This document shows, one piece after another, positions 59,506-64,000 of a stretch of 64,000 nt of DNA. This DNA is from Nannocystis punicea. Lineage in GTDB: Bacteria; Myxococcota_A; Polyangia; Nannocystales; Nannocystaceae. The notes below the pieces were generated by a model. That model worked only from the letters and a program-made list of their open reading frames with translations. It made no database searches and was not told the origin of the DNA. Location of the stretch: NCBI RefSeq assembly GCF_026965555.1, contig NZ_CP114040.1, positions 4,836,001-4,900,000 of the forward strand, in the 5' to 3' direction. The translations under genes were made by a program, and so were the position numbers. Every line of letters begins with the position of its first letter. Position 1 is the first letter of the stretch.

Positions 59506-59997
59506 TCAAGCCTGCAGCATCGAGTCCAGCTCAGCGGCGATCGCGGACTCGGGCTCGTTGCGGACGGTCGAGAGCTCTCGGATGACCAGGTTTCGCGCGG
59601 TCTGCAGCATCTGCCGCTCGCCGTGCGAGAGGTTCTTGGTGTGCTTGAGGAGGCTCAGGTCGCGGTACACCTCGCCGACCTCGAACAGCGAACCCGTGCG
59701 GATCTTCTCCATGAAGCCGCGGTAGCGCCGATTCCAGGTCTGGCGATCGCACGGGACCTCGTGGTCGCGCAGCAGATCGTAGAGCTCGTCGATCATCTCG
59801 CCGTCAGCGAGCGGACGCATGCCGTTCTCTTCGGCCTTCGCCACCGGCACGATGATCTTCAGCCCGGAGCCGAGGACGCGCAGGTGATAGAACTGGAAGG
59901 GGCGCGACTCGATGATTTTCGTCTCGAGGGCCATGACTTCGGCGACACCGTGAGTCGGGTAAACGGCCTTCTCACCAACGTTGAATCGGGGTTGCAT
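59506..59997 (-). CDS. cdnL: CdnL/CarD-family RNA polymerase-interacting regulator
   Basis: The protein has 163 residues. The N-terminal RNA-polymerase-interaction domain begins FNVGEKAVYPTHGVAEVMALETKII with strands FYHLRVLGSGLKIIVPV. The C-terminal helical domain includes WNRRYRGFMEKIRTGSLFEVGEVYRDL with the Trp that wedges the promoter bubble, and LSHGERQMLQTARNLVIRELS. CdnL stabilises open promoter complexes at rRNA and other housekeeping promoters and is essential in Myxococcus. It is too short to carry the CarD DNA-binding hook domain. Confidence 0.95.
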   Translation of the reverse strand: MQPRFNVGEKAVYPTHGVAEVMALETKIIESRPFQFYHLRVLGSGLKIIVPVAKAEENGMRPLADGEMIDELYDLLRDHEVPCDRQTWNRRYRGFMEKIRTGSLFEVGEVYRDLSLLKHTKNLSHGERQMLQTARNLVIRELSTVRNEPESAIAAELDSMLQA

Positions 59998-60457
59998 CGG
60001 CAGTTCGTCTCCAGGCGTTTGCGCGCGCCCCTCTGCACCTCTTGTGCCGCCTGCTTGGCAGCGTGCGTCGTGGGGACGAAAACCCCCACCTTCAGGGTAG
60101 TTCCGGACAGTTGGGCCCGGTGCAGTCCAGCTCGGCGTGTTCGCGCAGGGTGCTCTTTAAGTGGAAAAAAGGCCCAGGGGGCCGATCGAGAGCAATTCTG
60201 CGAGGGGACGGCGCGTCGAGCGGTTGGCGCGGCGGAATGGGCGAAGAAGCAGCGACAAGCCAAGGGGTCGGAATTCGGACGGCCGCCCGGACACCGGTCG
60301 GCCACTTGCCGGCCATAGCGAGGGGTGGAGCCGGCACTTCAAGGTGGCAACAACTGTCGCCACTCCGGACGAGCGGGTTTGCCCGCCTGTCGGGCAAAGT
60401 AGATAGCAGCCGGGTAAGGCGCGTCCAGTGAAAAGAACGCTGTGAACCTGGCATATC
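59998..60457. other. Intergenic region upstream of cdnL
   Basis: These 460 bases hold no supported gene; plus- and minus-strand frames lack codon bias. GC content is somewhat lower than in coding DNA, with an A-rich tract near 60163 (GGAAAAAAGG). A perfect hairpin lies at 60378-60398. A noncoding RNA or long leader of cdnL is possible but not shown. Confidence 0.4.
60378..60398. repeat. Perfect 8-bp-stem hairpin
   Basis: TTTGCCCG (60378-60385) and CGGGCAAA (60391-60398) flank a CCTGT loop, 60 bases downstream of the minus-strand lipoprotein gene. Transcribed from that gene it could serve as a terminator ending in a short T-run. Confidence 0.5.
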
Positions 60458-61159
60458 TCACTGCAGGGCCACGATCCGCCATCCCTGAGGAGTCTGCTCG
60501 AGCGTCAGGGCGCGCCCGGGCTCGTAGCGCAAGATCGCGCGCTCCATCCCGGGGGTGTACTCAATTGCCCCAGGTTGCTTCAGGAGTTGCTCCAGAAGAT
60601 CGGCTCGCCGATTCCAATCGTCGCGGAGGCGCGAAGAGAGATCGTCCGCGAGCAGCGCAGAAAGCGCACCGAGATCGGCCCGCCGAACTGCGGCCAGAAA
60701 GGCCCGAATCGCGCCTGCCGGGGTCGAGAGGTCCGGCAAGCCCGGCAGGCCGGTGACGACTTGATAGTGTCCGCCGACCATCGCCCACGCGAGCACTGCG
60801 CCGTCGTGGACGGTCTCGCCGCCGCGCACCGGCGGCTTGAGCGCCGGCGGCAAAGTGTCGAGCGCAGCCTTCGCCGCCGAACGCTCGGCGGCCTGCGCCT
60901 TCCAGCGCGCCGTGAAGACCTCCTTGGAGGTGGCGGCGCGCAGCTCCGGGCCGAGCAGAGCGTACGCTGCGGCCGGATCGTCGGCGGTGAGGGCGCGGGC
61001 ATAGGCCTCGCGCAACGCTTCGGGACTGCGCGCGCCGCCACCGCCGCGACAGGCGAGCAGCAACAGACCGGCGAGCAGCAGCGGCGAGCGGCGAGGCGCA
61101 GACCGACGGACGCCAGGTTCGTCGCGGAGCGTGGGCAAGGCTCGAAGGCTTCCTGTCAC
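60458..61159 (-). CDS. Lipoprotein of unknown function
   Basis: The protein has 233 residues from a GTG at 61159. The signal segment SPLLLAGLLLLACRGGGG has a lipobox (LLAC), giving a mature lipidated Cys at about residue 37; an internal start nearer the lipobox is possible. Two similar halves each carry an LTADDPAAAYALLGPELR or VRRADLGALSALLADDLSSRL pattern, resembling the repeated small alpha-beta (NTF2-like) folds of secreted proteins. It starts 16 bases downstream of nadB on the same strand. Confidence 0.78.
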   Translation of the reverse strand: MTGSLRALPTLRDEPGVRRSAPRRSPLLLAGLLLLACRGGGGARSPEALREAYARALTADDPAAAYALLGPELRAATSKEVFTARWKAQAAERSAAKAALDTLPPALKPPVRGGETVHDGAVLAWAMVGGHYQVVTGLPGLPDLSTPAGAIRAFLAAVRRADLGALSALLADDLSSRLRDDWNRRADLLEQLLKQPGAIEYTPGMERAILRYEPGRALTLEQTPQGWRIVALQ

Positions 61160-61175
61160 GAGGGCCAGGTTCGGC

Positions 61176-62789
61176 TCAGGCCTTGGGCCCGCTGCGCTTG
61201 TCGAGGATGATGTCGTGGGCGAGGTCGTCGCGCATGCCGGGATAGTCGATCGTGTAGTGGAGGCCGCGCGACTCCTTGCGCTGGCGGGCGCACTCGATGA
61301 TGAGGCTGCCGACGAGGGAGATGTTGCGCAGCTCCAGCACGTCGCGGGTCACGCGGAATTTCCAGTAGTACTCGAGGATCTCCTCGCGGATCAGGTCGAG
61401 GCGACGCCGTCCGCGCTCGAGCCGCTTGTCCGAGCGGACGATGCCGACGAAGTTCCACATGGCGGCTCGCACCTCCTCCCAGTTGGCCGAGACCATGACG
61501 GCCTCGTCGGAGTCGCGCGCGGCGCCCTCGTTCCACGGGCTGACGTGATCGGGCGGGCTGCGGCCGAAGTCTTCGCAGGCCTGGGCGGCGCCGTCGGCGA
61601 GGACGACGGCCTCGAGCAAGCTGTTGGAGGCGAGGCGACAGGCGCCGTGGAGGCCGCTCATCGCGACCTCGCCGATCGCCATCAAGCCGGGGATGTCGGT
61701 GCGCCCGTGGCGATCGACGACGACGCCGCCGCACATGTAATGGGCCGCGGGGACCACGGGGATCGGATCCTTGCGCATGTCGATGCCGACAGACATGCAG
61801 CGGGCGTGGATCGCCGGGAAGCGGGCGACCACGTAGTCCGGATCGAGGTGGGTCATGTCGAGGAACACGCAGCGCTCGCCCGACCGCTTGAGCTCGGCGT
61901 CGATCTCGCGGGCGACGACGTCGCGCGGGGCGAGCGAGCCCATGGCGTGCCGCTCGGCCATGAGGTCGCTGCCGTCGGCCCGCCGCAGGATGCCGCCCTC
62001 GCCGCGCAACGCCTCCGAGATCAGGAAGGTGTTGGCGTCCGGGTGGTGCAGGCAGGTCGGGTGGAACTGCATGAACTCGAGGTTGGCGACCGAGGCGCCG
62101 ATCCGGTAAGCGGCGGCGATGCCGTCGCCGGTGGCGACCGCGGGGTTGGTCGTATAGCGGTAGACGCGGCCGGCGCCGCCGGTGGCGAGCACGGTGATCG
62201 GCGCGACGAAGGCTTCGACGCGGTCGGCCGCGCTGTTGAGGGCGTAGACGCCGAAGCACCCGCGGCTGCCGTCGACCTTCGACCAACTCAGGAGGTCGAT
62301 GACGGTGTGGTGCTCGTGGATCGTAATGTTGGGGTGCGCGTGCGCGGCGGCCAGGAGGGCGCGCTCGATCTCGGCGCCGGTGGTGTCGCGGTGATGCACG
62401 ACTCGCCGGTGCGAGTGTCCCCCCTCACGCCCGAGCTCGAAGGGGGCGTGCTCGTTGTCGCCGACGCGGTCGAAGCGGACGCCGTAGCGCTCGGCCAGGC
62501 GGCGCACGAGCGTGGGCCCGCGCTGGACGGCGTAGGTGACCATGTCGCGGTTGCACAGGCCGGCGCCGACGGTCAGCGTGTCCTCGATGTGCTCCTCGAG
62601 CGAGTCGTCACCCGCGAACACGGCCGAGATCCCGCCCTGCGCCCAGCGTGTGTTGCTCGACTCGGCGCGGTGCTTGGTGAGGATCACCACCGGCCCGCGA
62701 TCCGCGACCTCGAGGGCGAAGTAGAGGCCCGCGAGCCCGCTGCCGAGCACGAGGTAGCGCGCGTGATGGATCGGCGTGCCGGCAACCAT
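61176..62789 (-). CDS. nadB: L-aspartate oxidase NadB
   Basis: The protein has 537 residues. It oxidises L-aspartate to iminoaspartate in NAD synthesis. FAD-binding loop YLVLGSGLAGLYFALEVAD, then SSNTRWAQGGISAV, the active-site region with HRRVVHHRDTTGAEIE, HPTCL, the catalytic Arg region EGGILRRADG and ACRLASNSLLEAVVLADGAA near the C-terminus. Length is typical. nadA and nadC are not in the window. A palindrome copy crosses the codons of CMSVGIDMRKD (61777-61800). Confidence 0.95.
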   Translation of the reverse strand: MVAGTPIHHARYLVLGSGLAGLYFALEVADRGPVVILTKHRAESSNTRWAQGGISAVFAGDDSLEEHIEDTLTVGAGLCNRDMVTYAVQRGPTLVRRLAERYGVRFDRVGDNEHAPFELGREGGHSHRRVVHHRDTTGAEIERALLAAAHAHPNITIHEHHTVIDLLSWSKVDGSRGCFGVYALNSAADRVEAFVAPITVLATGGAGRVYRYTTNPAVATGDGIAAAYRIGASVANLEFMQFHPTCLHHPDANTFLISEALRGEGGILRRADGSDLMAERHAMGSLAPRDVVAREIDAELKRSGERCVFLDMTHLDPDYVVARFPAIHARCMSVGIDMRKDPIPVVPAAHYMCGGVVVDRHGRTDIPGLMAIGEVAMSGLHGACRLASNSLLEAVVLADGAAQACEDFGRSPPDHVSPWNEGAARDSDEAVMVSANWEEVRAAMWNFVGIVRSDKRLERGRRRLDLIREEILEYYWKFRVTRDVLELRNISLVGSLIIECARQRKESRGLHYTIDYPGMRDDLAHDIILDKRSGPKA

Positions 62790-62860
62790 GGTCGTGCGGC
62801 GAAAGTAGCAGAGCGGCGGGGCCGGTCGACAAGGGTCCGTGGCGGCGATAGGCTGGGTCG

Positions 62861-63607
62861 GTGGGAGCGAATCGGCCCATGTTGCCGCGCGGGCGCCGAG
62901 GGGCGAGGTGGGCGGTGCTGGCGGCGAGCCTGGTCGCGCTGCCGGCCGGTGCGGCGGAGCCGACCTACCGCCGCTACACGGACGCGCAGGGGGTGGTCCA
63001 CGTGACTCCCGTTCGCGCTGTCGGCGCGGGCCGGCGCGAGGTCGAGGAGATGCCCGGCAGCGGCGGCGAAGGCGGTGCGCCCAAGACGGCCGCCTCGGAG
63101 GCGGAACCCTCGGCGCCGCGCCGCGATCCCCAGGTCGAGGTCGCCGAGGCGATGGCCGACGAACGCTCGCGCCGCTGGGAGACGCACATCCGCGGGGCGG
63201 CGCGGCTGTATCAGCTGCCCGAGTCGCTGGTGCGCGCGGTGATTCACACTGAGAGCAACTACTATCCCGGCGCGGTCAGCAGCACCGGGGCGATGGGGCT
63301 GATGCAGCTGATGCCGTCGACGGCGCGCTTCCTCGGGGTCCAGCAGCCGTTCGACCCGCGCCAGAGCATCTACGGCGGGGCCAAGTTCCTGCGCCTCCTG
63401 GCCAACCGGTTCGGCGGCGACATGGTGCTGGTGGCGGCCGGCTATTTCTCGGGCGCAGGCGCGGTGCAGAAGTACGGTGGGGTACCGCCCCACGCGGGCG
63501 TGCGGGCGTACGTGAAGGCGATCCTGCGCCGGTTCTACGCCTACGAGCGGCTGCTTCAGGACGGGGCCGGCGGGGCGAGCCCCGCGCGGGCGATCGCCGG
63601 GCCGTGA
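62861..63607 (+). CDS. Secreted lytic transglycosylase (SLT domain)
   Basis: The protein has 248 residues from a GTG at 62861; an ATG at 62879 is an alternative. The signal peptide (WAVLAASLVALPAGAAE) is followed by a DUF4124-like segment (YRRYTDAQGVVHVTPV), a variable linker, then the SLT fold with catalytic Glu131 in VIHTESNYYPGAVSSTGAMGLMQLMPSTARFLGV and AGYFSGAGAVQKYGG. It cleaves peptidoglycan glycan strands in the periplasm. It is divergent from nadB. Confidence 0.92.
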   Translation: MGANRPMLPRGRRGARWAVLAASLVALPAGAAEPTYRRYTDAQGVVHVTPVRAVGAGRREVEEMPGSGGEGGAPKTAASEAEPSAPRRDPQVEVAEAMADERSRRWETHIRGAARLYQLPESLVRAVIHTESNYYPGAVSSTGAMGLMQLMPSTARFLGVQQPFDPRQSIYGGAKFLRLLANRFGGDMVLVAAGYFSGAGAVQKYGGVPPHAGVRAYVKAILRRFYAYERLLQDGAGGASPARAIAGP

Positions 63608-63684
63608 GTCGCCGCCGATCTCGCCGGCAGGCGCGTCTTGTCTTGGACCTGGCCCGGGCTTCGCGGTAGGCTCCCGCCGCCTCT

Positions 63685-64000
63685 GTGAAGAGATACGAAG
63701 GTTTCCGCCGGGAGATCCTGAATCTCCCCAATATGATCACCATCGGCCGGGTGTTCCTCATTCCGCCGGTGCTCATGTTGATCGACAAGACCGACCCGTG
63801 GCGCTGCGTGCTGGCGTCGCTGTTGTTCACGGTCGCGTCGCTGCTCGACCTCATCGACGGCTGGCTGGCCCGCCGCTCCGGCCTGGTGACGGTGTTCGGC
63901 AAGTTCGTCGACCCGCTCGCCGACAAGATCATGGTGGCGGCGGTGCTCGTCTACCTGGTCATGGACGACCGCGCACCGGCGTGGCTGGTGGTGCTGCTGC
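63685..64000 (+). CDS. pgsA: CDP-alcohol phosphatidyltransferase, PgsA-like (3' truncated by window edge)
   Basis: The frame is open from a GTG at 63685 to the window end, 105 codons. NLPNMITIGRVFLIPPVLML is the N-terminal helix of PgsA-type enzymes. The full catalytic signature is visible: DGWLARRSGLVTVFGKFVDPLADK (DG-x2-AR-x8-G-x3-D-x3-D). The likely product is phosphatidylglycerophosphate from CDP-diacylglycerol and glycerol-3-phosphate; related transferases cannot be excluded without the C-terminus. Confidence 0.85.
   Translation, partial: MKRYEGFRREILNLPNMITIGRVFLIPPVLMLIDKTDPWRCVLASLLFTVASLLDLIDGWLARRSGLVTVFGKFVDPLADKIMVAAVLVYLVMDDRAPAWLVVLL

Noticed and set aside
59998..60457. tRNA or other known RNA upstream of cdnL
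   Set aside because: No TTCGA-type T-loop or cloverleaf could be found; only one simple hairpin is visible.

Overview
The window is about 64 kb of very GC-rich DNA with tightly packed genes. Its gene content points to a predatory or soil-type member of the Myxococcota: a complete gspC-N type II secretion operon, NtrC-family regulators, a CdnL/CarD protein, a DUF4388 plus roadblock protein, giant Pro/Ala-rich proteins and a compact polyketide-type operon. The phylum call is an inference from gene content. No rRNA, tRNA, CRISPR array, integrase or transposase was recognised.

Layout. 1-2075: the 3' end of an unknown gene and a DPPY-type methyltransferase with a repetitive basic tail. 2245-18578: a sigma54-type response regulator followed by gspC, D, E, F, G, H, I, J, K, L, M and N in canonical order, mostly with overlapping stop and start codons. 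18740-20161: a second NtrC-like regulator that lacks the GAFTGA loop. 20327-24802: three unfamiliar proteins. 25250-33075 (minus strand): prmA, rsmE, an RDD membrane protein and an 1840-residue MshEN/GAF/HEAT protein. 33321-36599: a small conserved-looking protein, meaB and a DUF1963 protein. 36669-43126 (minus): a MATE transporter, pgi, a UDP-sugar pyrophosphorylase and an NAD-dependent epimerase-like SDR. 43574-53349 (plus): an eleven-gene operon of freestanding enzymes, namely alpha-oxoamine synthase, acyltransferase, dehydratase, ketosynthase, ketoreductase, HMG-CoA-synthase-like enzyme, two crotonase-fold enzymes (ECH1 and ECH2), two enoyl-reductase-like SDRs and an ACP. 53625-62789 (minus): a degenerate CDP-alcohol transferase-like protein, cobalamin adenosyltransferase, DUF4388 protein, NuoH-like membrane protein, macro-domain protein, cdnL, a lipoprotein and nadB. 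62861-64000: a lytic transglycosylase and the start of a pgsA-like gene.

Two signals stand out. First, the 43.6-53.3 kb operon joins a full HCS beta-branching cassette to a complete set of discrete chain-building enzymes and an amino-ketone-forming PLP enzyme, with no modular megasynthase nearby. This looks like a stand-alone type II route to a beta-branched aliphatic chain released as, or onto, an amino acid-derived ketone.

Second, a short imperfect palindrome is scattered through the whole window, both between and inside genes: C(A/C)TGTCC-N4-GGACA(T/G)G. It often forms ladders in which the CATG or CAGG junction recurs every 14 bases exactly. Ladders occupy all four convergent gene junctions and none of the four divergent ones. 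Single copies also sit inside coding sequence, sometimes across conserved protein motifs where they impose unusual codons. I do not recognise this family from the literature I know.
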